From CAWHXG01 sp963833235 (GTDB lineage: Bacteria > Pseudomonadota > Alphaproteobacteria > Rhodobacterales > Rhodobacteraceae): a stretch of 64,000 nucleotides of DNA. Both the position numbers and the translations under genes were made by a program. The notes under the pieces were generated by a model, which saw only the letters and a program-made list of their open reading frames with translations, had not been told where the DNA came from and ran no database searches. This document shows positions 29,003-38,251 of the stretch, piece after piece (the stretch's first letter is position 1; each line of letters starts with the position of its first letter). The DNA lies in NCBI GenBank assembly GCA_963833235.1, contig CAWHXG010000002.1:186001-250000 (forward strand), given 5' to 3'.

Positions 29003-29791
29003 CTAGTCAAGTGCCTTGAAGAAGCGGTTCATGCGCCATGTCCAGACGAAGAAGATCGACCGGCCCGCCGCCGAGAACACCACGCGATCCGCCCGACCGA
29101 TCAGGTTCTGGAACGGCACGAACCCGACCCCGCCGGCGGATTGCGGCACGCGGCTGTCGGTGGAATTGTCGCGATTGTCACCCATGAAAAAGAACTGCCC
29201 CTCTGGCACCGTATAGACGCCGGTGTCGTCCAGCCGGCCCGGCGCGACGTCGAGCGTGGCATAGGTCGGGCCGTCGGGAAGGGTTTCGAGGTAGCGGTCC
29301 TTCAGGCAGACCTCGCCATCGGCGACGGGCCGGTTGCTGCAAAGCGGGCGGTTGCCGGCACCGCCCTGAGGGCCGTAGATCTCTTCGAATTGCCCGGCCG
29401 TCTCGCGCGGCACGGCTGCGCCGTTCAGGTAGAGCCGCCCGTCCTGCATCTGGACCGTGTCGCCGGGCAGCCCGACCAGCCGCTTGATGAAGTCGGAGCC
29501 GTTCACCGGGTGCCGGAAGACGACGACATCGCCGCGGTCCGGCATGTCGCCGAACCACCGGTCGCCGATGAAGGCACAGGCAGAGAACGGGCAGGAATGG
29601 CGGGAATATCCGTAGGCCATCTTGTTGACGAACAGGAAATCGCCGATCAGCAACGTTTCCTTCATCGAGCCCGAGGGGATGTAGAAGGGCTGGAAGAAAA
29701 GCGTGCGGAAGACGCCCGCGATCAGAAGGGCGTAGACGACCGTCTTGATCGTCTCGGCGATACCGCCGTCGGTTTCGGCCTTGGTTGCCAT
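29003..29791 (-). CDS. lepB: Signal peptidase I
   Basis: LepB removes signal peptides from exported proteins at the outer face of the inner membrane. The 262-residue protein has an N-terminal helix (TIKTVVYALLIAGVFRTLFF) and the nucleophile Ser42 in IPSGSMKETL. The general base Lys103 is in FIKRLVGLPGD, and box E is MGDNRDNSTDSR. Both catalytic residues are present. The start at 29791 (MATKAETDGG) fits the family. It sits between acpS and the degenerate paralogue. Confidence 0.97.
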   Translation of the reverse strand: MATKAETDGGIAETIKTVVYALLIAGVFRTLFFQPFYIPSGSMKETLLIGDFLFVNKMAYGYSRHSCPFSACAFIGDRWFGDMPDRGDVVVFRHPVNGSDFIKRLVGLPGDTVQMQDGRLYLNGAAVPRETAGQFEEIYGPQGGAGNRPLCSNRPVADGEVCLKDRYLETLPDGPTYATLDVAPGRLDDTGVYTVPEGQFFFMGDNRDNSTDSRVPQSAGGVGFVPFQNLIGRADRVVFSAAGRSIFFVWTWRMNRFFKALD

Positions 29792-29847
29792 CTGGTCCTG
29801 CCTGAATGCGGATGTGCTGCGCTTAGTGGGCAGCGGCCGGGCCGGTG

Positions 29848-30318
29848 TCAAGCGGCGCCTCCGGGGGGCGGGCTGCGTCCCCTTGTGGGGGCGGGCGGCA
29901 GGGCGGGGCGCGGGGCCGTGCCAGGCGGCAGGGCCTCGATCACCACGAAGGCCTGCGCCCAGGGATGGTCGTCGGTGAGGGTCACATGGATCACGGCCGC
30001 GTGCCCGGGCGGGGTCAACGCTTCGAGCCGCGCGGCGGCCCAGCCGGTGACGGTCATGATCGGTTGCCCGGTTGGCAGGTTTCCCACGGCCATGTCGCGC
30101 CATGAGATGCCCATGCGCAGGCCGGTGCCAAGCGCCTTGGAGCATGCCTCCTTGGCGGCCCACCGCTTGGCATAGGTCGCAGGCGGGTCCGGCCGGCGCT
30201 CCGCACGCGCCTGTTCCACGGGCGTGAAGACCCGGTTGCGAAAGCGGTCGCCGAAGCGTTCCAGCGTGGCGGCGATCCGCTCGATGTTGGCGAGGTCCGT
30301 GCCGATGCCGAGGATCAC
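29848..30318 (-). CDS. acpS: Holo-[acyl-carrier-protein] synthase
   Basis: AcpS transfers 4'-phosphopantetheine from CoA to apo-ACP. The 156-residue product has the two signature motifs: ILGIGTDLANIERI at the start and RWAAKEACSKALGTGL near 50-65. TLTDDHPWAQAFVVIE is near the C-terminus. A GTG start at 30318 gives VILGIGTDL directly; no ATG is closer in frame. The last 25 residues are a Pro/Arg-rich extension beyond the usual end. Confidence 0.92.
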   Translation of the reverse strand: MILGIGTDLANIERIAATLERFGDRFRNRVFTPVEQARAERRPDPPATYAKRWAAKEACSKALGTGLRMGISWRDMAVGNLPTGQPIMTVTGWAAARLEALTPPGHAAVIHVTLTDDHPWAQAFVVIEALPPGTAPRPALPPAPTRGRSPPPGGAA

Positions 30319-30394
30319 CGCGGCCCCCGCCCTGCCCCATGATCCTGCGTCCTCCAGGCGGGTTCGTTCGGCGGCGGGGCTGCGCGGCGCTCGC

Positions 30395-31010
30395 TCAGCC
30401 GTCCCGCTCCTGGCGGTCGCAAAGCCGCGCGACGCCCGAGATCGACCGCGCCACCCAGGACGGCAGATCCGAGAGGGCGGCACCCTCGGCATAGTCCGCC
30501 GCACTGGCGCACATGGCCTGGGGCACGCCGCGGACGGATTGCCAGAAGTGCGCCGGTGGTCGACTGGTCGAAGGCGTCGCCGAACTCCCGGGTGCAAGAG
30601 AATTCGCCCATGTCCGCGTCCGGCAGCACGGCGGCTTCGAGCAAATGCATGTCGCGCGCGGTGGCGCAGGCATCGGCGATGTCGAGCGCCACGGAGGCCG
30701 CCACGGCCCCCGCGCCCAGGAACGGCACCGCCTCGGCCAGGGCGCTGGCACTGCCGCGCGCGGCCGTGCGGGCGGCTCGGGCGCTGACGCGGCGCGAGGT
30801 CGACCGGACGGCCGCCTGCGTCGTGGCGACCTGCGCGGTGGATTTCGCCGCCGCGCGCGCGGCGACCGTGCTGGCCCCGGTCACCGCCCCGACGGCCGCC
30901 GAGACGGCCGTGAAGACGCCGCCGACGGTCACGGTCGCCACGTTGAGGGCAAGCGAGGCCAGCAGGAGAAGAAGAAGGGTCGTTCGGGAGAAGAAGCGCA
31001 GCAGGCGCAT
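30395..31010 (-). pseudogene. Hypothetical membrane-anchored protein, probable single frameshift
   Basis: The product starts MRLLRFFSRTTLLLLLLASLALNVATV, a signal or anchor helix, followed by an Ala-rich helical region and LAEAVPFLGAGAVAASVALDIADACATARDMHLLE. After DAFDQSTTG the open frame becomes Arg-rich. Shifting one base near 30543-30548 gives FWQSVRGVPQAMCASAADYAEGAALSDLPSW and a natural stop at 30395, so one base appears to have been inserted. I do not recognise the family. It lies between pdxJ and acpS in the housekeeping string, so it is likely co-transcribed. Confidence 0.55.
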
Positions 31011-31097
31011 GGGGCGTATCCTCGCCAGGGGTCGGTCGGCCGGGTCGTCGAAGCCTAGCATGCACCGCGGGGAGGAGACAGGCGGCGCGCGGCCGGA

Positions 31098-31880
31098 TCA
31101 CGCCGGGGTGGCCGCCCGCGTCTCGCCGTCCACGGGGTCGCGGGCCGCCTGCATCAGGCGGCGCATCTCGGCGATGGCCGGTTCCAGCCCACGGAAGATC
31201 GCTTCACCGATCAGAAAATGCCCGATGTTCAGCTCCACCACCTGCGGGATCGCGGCGACGGGCTTTACCGTCTCGAAGCTCAGGCCGTGACCGGCATGGA
31301 CCTCCAGCCCGAGGTCGGCGGCCATGGCCGCCATGTCCTGGAGCCGCCGGAGCTCGGTGTCGCGATCGGCGGCGTTGCCCTCGGCGTGGTGGTCGCAATA
31401 GGCCCCGGTATGCAGCTCGATCACGGCCGCGCCGATCCGGTGCGCCGCCTCGATCTGGCGTGGATCGGCGGCGATGAAGATCGAGACCCGGCAACCGGCC
31501 TCGCGCAGCGGTGCAATGAAGTGCGCCAGGCGGTTCTCCTCGCGCGCCACCTCCAGCCCGCCTTCGGTGGTCCGCTCCTCGCGCCGTTCGGGCACGAGGC
31601 AGACGGCATGCGGGCGATGGCGCAGGGCGATCTGCTGCATCTCGTCCGTCGCGGCCATCTCGAAGTTCAGCGGCAGGCTGAGGGCGGACATCAACCGGTC
31701 GATGTCATCGTCCGAGATATGGCGCCGGTCCTCGCGCAGATGCGCGGTGATACCGTCGGCCCCGGCCTGCTGCGCCAGTTCGGCGGCGCGGACAGGGTCG
31801 GGCACCCGGCCGCCGCGTGCGTTGCGCACCGTGGCCACATGATCGATGTTCACACCGAGGCGGAGCGGGCTTTGCGGCAT
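31098..31880 (-). CDS. pdxJ: Pyridoxine 5'-phosphate synthase
   Basis: PdxJ condenses 3-amino-2-oxopropyl phosphate with 1-deoxyxylulose 5-phosphate to pyridoxine 5'-phosphate. The 260-residue TIM-barrel protein starts MPQSPLRLGVNIDHVATVRNARGG. It has DGITAHLREDRRHISDDD, the catalytic ELHTGAYCDH and HAGHGLSFETVKP. The start at 31880 fits the family. It is followed by the hypothetical gene and acpS, the common pdxJ-acpS pairing. Confidence 0.97.
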   Translation of the reverse strand: MPQSPLRLGVNIDHVATVRNARGGRVPDPVRAAELAQQAGADGITAHLREDRRHISDDDIDRLMSALSLPLNFEMAATDEMQQIALRHRPHAVCLVPERREERTTEGGLEVAREENRLAHFIAPLREAGCRVSIFIAADPRQIEAAHRIGAAVIELHTGAYCDHHAEGNAADRDTELRRLQDMAAMAADLGLEVHAGHGLSFETVKPVAAIPQVVELNIGHFLIGEAIFRGLEPAIAEMRRLMQAARDPVDGETRAATPA

Positions 31881-31967
31881 CGCGGTGGTTCCTTTGCTGC
31901 TCGACTTCAATCTGGTCCGGCGGGCGCCTGCGGAAAGGGCGCGACGCCCTGTGCCCGCGGCTCGCCG

Positions 31968-32645
31968 TCACGCTTTGCCGGTCGGACCGACCCTAGGGGT
32001 CGTTCTGGCTTCCGCGGAGAGCCCCTTCGCCCGGGCCTCACGGGCCAATGCCCTTTGGGTCAGCTGCCGCGCCCGGCGCTTCTGGTAGGCCTCGATCAGC
32101 GGGCGGGTCAGGAAGTAGGCCAGCACCCCCGCGGCCGCACCGGGCGCCACGCCTCCCACGAGGTACGGCAGGAAGACACCCTGGAAGAAGACCACGAGAT
32201 TCTCCCAGTGCGGGGAAGATCCCGTGATGATGAGCGTGGTCAGGTTCTGCCACAGTTCCCCCGCCGCGCGGCTGAACGCCGAGAAGATCTGCGGTAGCGG
32301 CACCGGGCTTTCGGTACCGAGGATCCGCTCGCCCAGCTCGATCGAGATCGCGGCAATCAGGGGAAAGGTCAGCGGATTGCCCACGAAGGTCGAAAGCATT
32401 GCGGCCAGCACGTTCGCCCGGATGACCAGTGCCACGAGGGCCGCGGCGAGAAAGTGAAAACCGAAGAGCGGGGTGAACGAGATGAAGACGCCGGCGGCGA
32501 TCCCCCTGGCGATCCGCGCCGGGGGATCTGGCAGGCGCCGCAGTCGATAACCGACGTAGCTGGCCGCCCGCCCCCAGCCGCCGCGGGGATAGACCAGGCT
32601 CTGCAGGATCTCGAGCACTCCGCGTTTTTCCCGGCGCTTGAACAC
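31968..32645 (-). CDS. DUF2062 domain-containing membrane protein
   Basis: This 225-residue protein has the DUF2062 core. It shows the amphipathic YRLRRLPDPPARIARGIAAGVFISFTPLFGFHFLAAALVALVIRANVLAAML and the TFVGNPLTFPLIAA motif, then two further membrane segments. The function is unknown; it is found between rsh and pdxJ in many relatives. The C-terminal 35 residues are basic and probably cytoplasmic. Confidence 0.9.
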   Translation of the reverse strand: MFKRREKRGVLEILQSLVYPRGGWGRAASYVGYRLRRLPDPPARIARGIAAGVFISFTPLFGFHFLAAALVALVIRANVLAAMLSTFVGNPLTFPLIAAISIELGERILGTESPVPLPQIFSAFSRAAGELWQNLTTLIITGSSPHWENLVVFFQGVFLPYLVGGVAPGAAAGVLAYFLTRPLIEAYQKRRARQLTQRALAREARAKGLSAEARTTPRVGPTGKA

Positions 32646-32737
32646 GTCTACCCTTCCGTTGCCGCCGCGCCATGCCGCCCCTGGATGATCGGCCGCGCCC
32701 GCCGTGGATCAGGTGCACCGGCCCGCAGCCGGCGCCC

Positions 32738-34870
32738 TCAACGGGCCTCCTGGCCCTCGCGAACGCGCACGATGGCCGCCACCTGACTTTCCGCCTCCAG
32801 AGCCGTCATCACGCGATGCAGATGCTCCGCATCCCGCAGTTCCACCTCTGTCAGCAGTCTGTAAAAATCCGGTTTCCTGTCGATGAACCGCAGGTTCGAG
32901 ATATTCGCCTTCTGCTCGCCGATCAACGTGCATATGCGGCCCAGCACGCCGGCATCGTTGCTGATGGTCAGATCGAAGCCGACCGTGTGGATCGCCGGAT
33001 GCGGTCCGGAATGCCAGTGCAGGTCGATCCAGCGGTCAAGCTCGTCCTCCGCATCGGCAAGACGGGGGCAATCTATGGCGTGGACGACGACCCCCTGCCC
33101 CTTGGTGGTCAGCCCCACGATCCGCTCGCCCGGCACTGGCTGGCAACAGGCGCCGCGGGTCCAGCTCTGGTCGGCCTCCAGGCCCAGGACCGCCCGGTGC
33201 GCCTCGATCTCGGTGCCGCGCTGCGCCGCCAGTTCGGGATAGAGTGTGTCGACCACCCGCCGCGCGGTCAATTCGCCCGAGCCCATGCGCGCGAGCAACT
33301 CGTCGGCATCGTCGCCCCATCCCAGCCGCCGGGCCGCGGTCTTCAGCGCCTTTTCCGTGGCGCGCTTGCCGACATGCTCGAACGACACCCGCGCCAATTC
33401 CCGCCCGAGCTTCACGAAGCGGCTGCGGTTCTCTTCGCGCAGCGACCGGCGGATCGCCGCCTTCGCCTTGCCGGTCACGGCGATGTCGATCCAGGTCGCC
33501 TGCGGGCGCTGGCCTTCCGCGGTCATGATTTCGACGGACTGGCCATTGCGCAGCTGCGTCCAGAGCGGCACCCGCCGCCCGTCGACCTTGGCCCCGACGC
33601 AGGCGGCCCCGATCCGCGTGTGGATCGCGAAGGCGAAATCGAGCGGGGTCGCTCCGCGCGGCAGCTTCACCACGGACCCCTTCGGCGTGAAACAGAACAC
33701 CTTGTCGGTGTACATCTCCAGCTTGACGGCCTCGAAGAACTCGTCGTCGTCCTGCGAGGCCTCGAAGCGCTCCGCGAGCCCGGCGATCCAGGAGGCTGGA
33801 TCGACGGCGAACGGGTTCTCCACCCGCTCCCCATCCCGGTAGGCCCAATGCGCGGCAACCCCGGATTCCGCCACATCGTGCATGGCCGTGGTGCAAATCT
33901 GCACTTCGACGCGCTTGCCATCCCGGCCCAGGACGGCCGTGTGCAGAGAGCGATACCCGTTCTGCTTGGGCTGGCTGATGTAATCCTTGAACCTGTCCGG
34001 CACCGCCCGCCACCGCTGGTGGATCGCGCCGAGCGCCCGGTAGCAATCCATCTCGGAGCCGGTGATGACCCGGAAGCCGTAGATGTCGGAGAGCCGCGAG
34101 AAGCCGATCTCCTTCTGCTCCATCTTCCGCCAGATCGAATAGGGCTTCTTCGCCCGACCCGCGACGGTGCTGGCGATGCCGGCGCGCGCCATCTCAGCCT
34201 CGATATCGCCGCGGATGCGATCGGTCACGTCGCCCGCCTCGCCCTGGAGATGCTCGAACCGCCGCAGGATCGAGATGCGGCCCGAAGGGTTCAGCACCTG
34301 AAACGCCAGATCCTCGAGTTCCTCGCGCATCCATTGCATGCCCATCCGCCCGGCGAGGGGAGCGTAGACATCCATCGTCTCGCGGGCCTTGCGGGCCTGC
34401 TTCTCGGGCTGCAGCGAGGCGATGGTGCGCATGTTGTGCAGACGGTCGGAGAGTTTGACGAGGATCACCCGCAGGTCACGCGACATCGCCATGAAGAGCT
34501 TGCGGAAGTTCTCGGCCTGCCGGGTCTCGGTCGAGCTGAGCTGAAGGTTGGTCAGCTTGGTCACGCCGTCCACGAGTTCGGCGATCTCCTCTCCGAAGAG
34601 CCCGGTGATGTCGCCATAAGTGGCGTCGGTATCCTCGACGGTATCGTGCAGCAGGGCGGTGATCAGCGTCGCGTCGTCCAGCCGCTGCTCTGCCAGCAGG
34701 GCCGCCACGGCGACGGGATGCGTGAAGTAGGGCTCGCCCGAGCGGCGCCGCTGCCCGGCATGCACGTTCTTCGCATAGCGATAGGCCGCCCGCAGCTTTG
34801 CCGTATCGCTATGCGGGTTGTACTGGCGCACGCGCGCGACCAGCGCGTTGATGGGGATGAGCTGTTCCAT
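32738..34870 (-). CDS. Bifunctional (p)ppGpp synthetase/hydrolase, RelA/SpoT family
   Basis: The protein has 710 residues. The N-terminal HD hydrolase domain keeps HDxxED (LLHDTVEDT, His75), so hydrolase activity is expected. The synthetase domain has SDIYGFRVITGSEMDCYRALGAIH near 235-260. A TGS domain (CFTPKGSVVKLPRGATPLDFAFAIHTRIG) and a C-terminal ACT domain follow (DLTISNDAGVLGRICTLIGEQKANISNLRF). This is the single long Rsh type found in alphaproteobacteria. The start at 34870 (MEQLIPINAL) is 39 bases after the rpoZ stop, so the two form an operon. Confidence 0.96.
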   Translation of the reverse strand: MEQLIPINALVARVRQYNPHSDTAKLRAAYRYAKNVHAGQRRRSGEPYFTHPVAVAALLAEQRLDDATLITALLHDTVEDTDATYGDITGLFGEEIAELVDGVTKLTNLQLSSTETRQAENFRKLFMAMSRDLRVILVKLSDRLHNMRTIASLQPEKQARKARETMDVYAPLAGRMGMQWMREELEDLAFQVLNPSGRISILRRFEHLQGEAGDVTDRIRGDIEAEMARAGIASTVAGRAKKPYSIWRKMEQKEIGFSRLSDIYGFRVITGSEMDCYRALGAIHQRWRAVPDRFKDYISQPKQNGYRSLHTAVLGRDGKRVEVQICTTAMHDVAESGVAAHWAYRDGERVENPFAVDPASWIAGLAERFEASQDDDEFFEAVKLEMYTDKVFCFTPKGSVVKLPRGATPLDFAFAIHTRIGAACVGAKVDGRRVPLWTQLRNGQSVEIMTAEGQRPQATWIDIAVTGKAKAAIRRSLREENRSRFVKLGRELARVSFEHVGKRATEKALKTAARRLGWGDDADELLARMGSGELTARRVVDTLYPELAAQRGTEIEAHRAVLGLEADQSWTRGACCQPVPGERIVGLTTKGQGVVVHAIDCPRLADAEDELDRWIDLHWHSGPHPAIHTVGFDLTISNDAGVLGRICTLIGEQKANISNLRFIDRKPDFYRLLTEVELRDAEHLHRVMTALEAESQVAAIVRVREGQEAR

Positions 34871-34909
34871 CCCGGGGCGGTCTAGCACGTGATGATCGCC
34901 ACGATGCGT

Positions 34910-35263
34910 CTACCGGGCGTCTTGCGCTTCCATGAGCGCACGCAGGAGCTTTTCTTCCGACATGTCGTCGCGCGCGGGCTTGTCCTGCTCCACGCCCATC
35001 AGCAGCGACATCTGATCGTCTTCAGGCTCGTCCACCTCGATCAGACTCTGATGGCTCTCGATCAGGCGTTCCCGCAGCACCTCGGCGGCCTGGGTCTCTT
35101 CCGCGATCTCGCGCAGGGACACGACGGGGTTCTTGTCGTTGTCGCGCTCGATGGTCAGCGGGCTGCCGGATGCGATCTCTCTGGCGCGGTGCGCCGCCAG
35201 CAGGACCAGCTCGAAGCGGTTGGGAACCTTGTCGACGCAGTCTTCAACTGTGACGCGAGCCAT
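34910..35263 (-). CDS. rpoZ: DNA-directed RNA polymerase subunit omega
   Basis: Omega assists RNA polymerase assembly and in many bacteria forms a ppGpp site. The 117-residue protein starts MARVTVEDCVDKVPNRFELVLLAAHRAREIASG, the complete Rpb6-like core. The conserved NDKNPVVSLREIAEE and an acidic C-terminal extension typical of alphaproteobacteria follow. It heads an operon with rsh, a common pairing that links ppGpp production to its target. Confidence 0.97.
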   Translation of the reverse strand: MARVTVEDCVDKVPNRFELVLLAAHRAREIASGSPLTIERDNDKNPVVSLREIAEETQAAEVLRERLIESHQSLIEVDEPEDDQMSLLMGVEQDKPARDDMSEEKLLRALMEAQDAR

Positions 35264-35586
35264 GATGCGTACCTCGATTTTGCAGAAGAGAAGACTGTGT
35301 CGATAGGGGATATGTGGCGCCAAGGCAAGTGCTGCGGAAGCTCCTCAATCCTGGCGGCGCACCATTTTTCGGCAGATGACCGAATTTATGCACGTACTGC
35401 GGTTATTATGCCGCAGTGCGCGATAGTTCTGCAAATACGGCACGTTTCCGCTCAATGATAGAACTACGGAACGGTATTGTTTACGTCGGGTGCTTGTGAT
35501 CGGACAGCAGACGGCTAGGTAACGAAAAAGTTTTCCGGCCCAGCAATCGACCCTTCATCCGGAAGACCTAGTGAAAGGAAATTTCA
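35264..35586. promoter_or_regulatory. AT-richer divergent region between rpoZ and the NYN gene
   Basis: This 323-bp gap is clearly lower in GC than its surroundings. A hairpin with 7-bp arms (ACTGCGG / CCGCAGT) lies at 35396-35417. For rpoZ, a minus-strand TTGCAG at 35429-35434 and CATAAT at 35405-35410 are separated by 18 bases and look like a sigma-70 promoter. The hairpin overlaps that -10, so it may be an operator. An AAAGGAAATTTCA ribosome-binding region immediately precedes the NYN start. No gene is evident. Confidence 0.4.
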
Positions 35587-36177
35587 ATGTTCTATCGGGA
35601 CGAGCGTCTGGCGCTGTTTATCGATGGTGCAAATTTGTACGCTGCCGCGAAGTCGCTCGGTTTCGACATCGATTATAAACTTCTTCGTCAAGAATTCATG
35701 CGCCGCGGCAAACTCCTCCGCGCTTTCTACTACACCGCTCTGCTCGAGAATGAGGAGTATTCCCCCATTCGGCCCCTCGTGGACTGGCTCCATTACAACG
35801 GCTTCTACATGGTCACGAAGCCCGCGAAGGAGTACACCGACAGCCAGGGGCGTCGCAAGGTCAAGGGCAACATGGACATCGAACTTGCGGTCGATGCCAT
35901 GGAGATCGCGGGCCATGTCGATCATATCGTGTTGTTTTCCGGCGACGGCGATTTCCGCCCGCTCGTGGAGGCATTGCAGCGCCGCGGGGTGCGGGTCTCT
36001 GTCGTGTCGACGATCCGGTCGCATCCCCCGATGATCTCGGACGATCTGCGCCGGCAGGCCGACAATTTCATCGAGCTCGACGAACTGAAGGAAGTCATCG
36101 GGCGCCCCCCGCGCGAGCCCCGCGAGATGGAGACGGCGCAGACGATGGACCGAAGCCCGGCCGATCAGACCGTCTGA
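35587..36177 (+). CDS. NYN domain (LabA/DUF88-type) predicted ribonuclease
   Basis: The 196-residue protein shows the PIN-like NYN fold with acidic residues in ALFIDGANLY (Asp14). Others are in NMDIELAVDAM and VLFSGDGDFRPLVEALQRRG. NYN proteins are thought to act as RNases in RNA processing. The conserved acids suggest an active enzyme. It is divergent from rpoZ. The RNA targets are unknown. Confidence 0.9.
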   Translation: MFYRDERLALFIDGANLYAAAKSLGFDIDYKLLRQEFMRRGKLLRAFYYTALLENEEYSPIRPLVDWLHYNGFYMVTKPAKEYTDSQGRRKVKGNMDIELAVDAMEIAGHVDHIVLFSGDGDFRPLVEALQRRGVRVSVVSTIRSHPPMISDDLRRQADNFIELDELKEVIGRPPREPREMETAQTMDRSPADQTV

Positions 36178-36264
36178 CGCTTATCGCCGGCCGGGTGAAA
36201 GCTCGCCACGGCGGCTTTCTCGTTTCGCCGCGTCGTTCCATGCTGCGGCAAAGGATCCATTGCC

Positions 36265-36714
36265 TTGGAGATCTGGACATCTGGCCCGGGGGCGCTGGCC
36301 GCCTTGTTCGGCGCGGCCTTCGGCGCGGCCACCATCCTTCCGTTTCAGTCCGAGATCGTTTTCGTCGCCCTGCAACTTGCGGGCGACATTTCAGTGGTCT
36401 CCCTCGTCGTCGTCGCGAGCATCGGAAACATTCTCGGCTCGGTCCTGAACTACTTTCTCGGCATGGGGGTCGAGCGCTTCCGGGACCGCCGGTGGTTCCC
36501 GGCCAGCGCCGCGCAGCTCGATCGCGCGCAGGACTGGTACGCAAGATGGGGCGTCTGGACCCTGCTCCTCTCCTGGGCACCGTTCGGCGACGCCGTCACC
36601 GTCGTGGCCGGGATCATGCGCACCCCGCTCTGGCTCTTCGTCGCGCTCGTCGCTGTCGCCAAGACCGGGCGCTACATCGCGCTGGCGGCCATCACGGCCG
36701 GTGTCGTGGGCTGA
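36265..36714 (+). CDS. YqaA family membrane protein (VTT/SNARE-associated fold)
   Basis: This 149-residue protein has about four hydrophobic helices. The family segments FGAATILPFQSEIVFVALQLAG, SIGNILGSVLNYFLG and WAPFGDAVTVVAGIMR are present. A TTG start at 36265 is proposed because an AAGGA sequence lies 9 bases upstream and no ATG gives the conserved N-terminus. YqaA relatives of DedA may move lipids or metals; the role is not established. Confidence 0.82.
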   Translation: MEIWTSGPGALAALFGAAFGAATILPFQSEIVFVALQLAGDISVVSLVVVASIGNILGSVLNYFLGMGVERFRDRRWFPASAAQLDRAQDWYARWGVWTLLLSWAPFGDAVTVVAGIMRTPLWLFVALVAVAKTGRYIALAAITAGVVG

Positions 36715-36795
36715 CGGCGCGGGCGTCGGGTAGGGACCGGGGGATGGACGTCGGCCCATCGCGGTCTTAGGTCTGGAACGATCAGGAGCTCTGCC

Positions 36796-37746
36796 ATGAC
36801 CAAGCCCCCCCTCACCCTCTATCTCGCCGCCCCGCGCGGGTTCTGCGCCGGCGTGGACCGGGCGATCAAGATCGTCGAGATGGCCCTGCAGAAGTGGGGC
36901 GCACCGGTCTACGTGCGGCACGAGATCGTCCACAACAAGCATGTGGTCGACGGCCTGCGCGCGAAGGGTGCCGTGTTCGTGGAAGAGCTCGATGAGTGCC
37001 CCCAGGACAGGCCGGTGGTCTTCTCCGCGCATGGCGTACCGCGCTCTGTTCCGGCGGAGGCCGCGCGCCGCGAGATGCTGTTCGTCGACGCGACCTGCCC
37101 GCTGGTGAGCAAGGTGCATATCGAGGCCGCCCGCCATGCCGAGGCCGGGCTGCAGATCGTGATGATCGGCCATAAGGGGCACCCGGAGACGATCGGCACG
37201 ATGGGCCAGCTTCCGCCAGGTGAGGTTCTGCTGGTGGAAGACGTGCCGGGCGTCGCGGCGCTGACCCCGCGGGATCCGGCACGGCTCGCCTATGTCACGC
37301 AGACGACGCTGTCGGTGGACGATACCGCCGATGTCGTCGCCGCCCTGCGCCGCCGCTTTCCCGCCATCGTCGGCCCGCACAAGGAAGACATCTGCTATGC
37401 CACGACCAACCGCCAGGAGGCGGTGAAGGCGGTGGCGCCCCGCGCCGATGCGTTGCTGGTGGTGGGCGCCCCGAACTCCTCGAATTCCCGTCGGCTCGTC
37501 GACGTGGGCCGCCGCGCGGGCTGCGGTTACGCCCAGCTCGTGCAGCGCGCCGCGGAGATCGACTGGCGGGCGCTGGAAGGCATCCGCAGCCTGGCGGTGA
37601 CGGCGGGCGCCTCGGCGCCGGAAGCGCTGGTGACCGAGGTGGTCGATGCCGTGCGCGCGCGCTACGACACCAGGGTCGAGCTGGTCGAGACCGCCCGCGA
37701 GACCGTGGAGTTCAAGGTCCCCCGCATCCTGCGCGAGCCGGCATGA
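36796..37746 (+). CDS. ispH: 4-hydroxy-3-methylbut-2-enyl diphosphate reductase
   Basis: IspH is the last enzyme of the MEP isoprenoid pathway, making IPP and DMAPP. The 316-residue iron-sulfur protein has its three cluster cysteines in PRGFCAGVDRAI, DATCPLV and ICYATTNRQ. Substrate-binding GHKGHPE and the catalytic TQTTLSVDDT are present. Length is normal. An AGGAGC ribosome-binding sequence lies before the ATG. Its stop overlaps the next ATG (ATGA). Confidence 0.97.
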   Translation: MTKPPLTLYLAAPRGFCAGVDRAIKIVEMALQKWGAPVYVRHEIVHNKHVVDGLRAKGAVFVEELDECPQDRPVVFSAHGVPRSVPAEAARREMLFVDATCPLVSKVHIEAARHAEAGLQIVMIGHKGHPETIGTMGQLPPGEVLLVEDVPGVAALTPRDPARLAYVTQTTLSVDDTADVVAALRRRFPAIVGPHKEDICYATTNRQEAVKAVAPRADALLVVGAPNSSNSRRLVDVGRRAGCGYAQLVQRAAEIDWRALEGIRSLAVTAGASAPEALVTEVVDAVRARYDTRVELVETARETVEFKVPRILREPA

Positions 37747-38222
37747 GCTTCGCCTCTCGCGGGGCGGATCCGCTCGGGATACCGCTGGCGCCCCTGATCC
37801 TCGGCCTCGCCGGGGTGCTGCCCTTCGCCTGGGGCGCGGCGACGGTGGCAGTCCCCGCTGTGCACGACCTGGGCCAGCAGGTCATCGGCGCACGCTTCGT
37901 GGGCAAGTACGTGCTGATCTTCTACGGCACGATCATCCTCAGCTTCATGTCGGGCGTGCTCTGGGGGTTCGCCGCCCAGGCGGGGCGCAAGATGGCGGCG
38001 ATCGGCTATGCGCTCAGCGTCGTGCCCGCGCTCTGGGCGTTCTTCTTCGTCGGCGGCGGCGCTGACCGGGCGCTGATGTTCCTCATCGCGGGGTTCGTGG
38101 GGCTCCTGGCGCTCGATTGGGGCGCGGGGCGGCTTGATCTGGCGCCCGGCTGGTGGCTGCGCCTCCGGCTGCTGCTGACCGGGCTGGTGGTTGCGTGCCT
38201 GCTGATCGGGTTGGCCGGATGA
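37743..38222 (+). CDS. DUF3429 domain-containing membrane protein
   Basis: The 159-residue protein has five hydrophobic helices: LILGLAGVLPFAWGA, YVLIFYGTIILSFMSGVLWGF, AAIGYALSVVPALWAFFF, ALMFLIAGFVGLLALDW and LLLTGLVVACLLIGL. DUF3429 proteins have no known function. The four-base overlap with ispH suggests coupled translation. Confidence 0.87.
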   Translation: MSFASRGADPLGIPLAPLILGLAGVLPFAWGAATVAVPAVHDLGQQVIGARFVGKYVLIFYGTIILSFMSGVLWGFAAQAGRKMAAIGYALSVVPALWAFFFVGGGADRALMFLIAGFVGLLALDWGAGRLDLAPGWWLRLRLLLTGLVVACLLIGLAG

Positions 38223-38251
38223 AACCCCGGTGAGCCCCCGATGAGCCCCCG

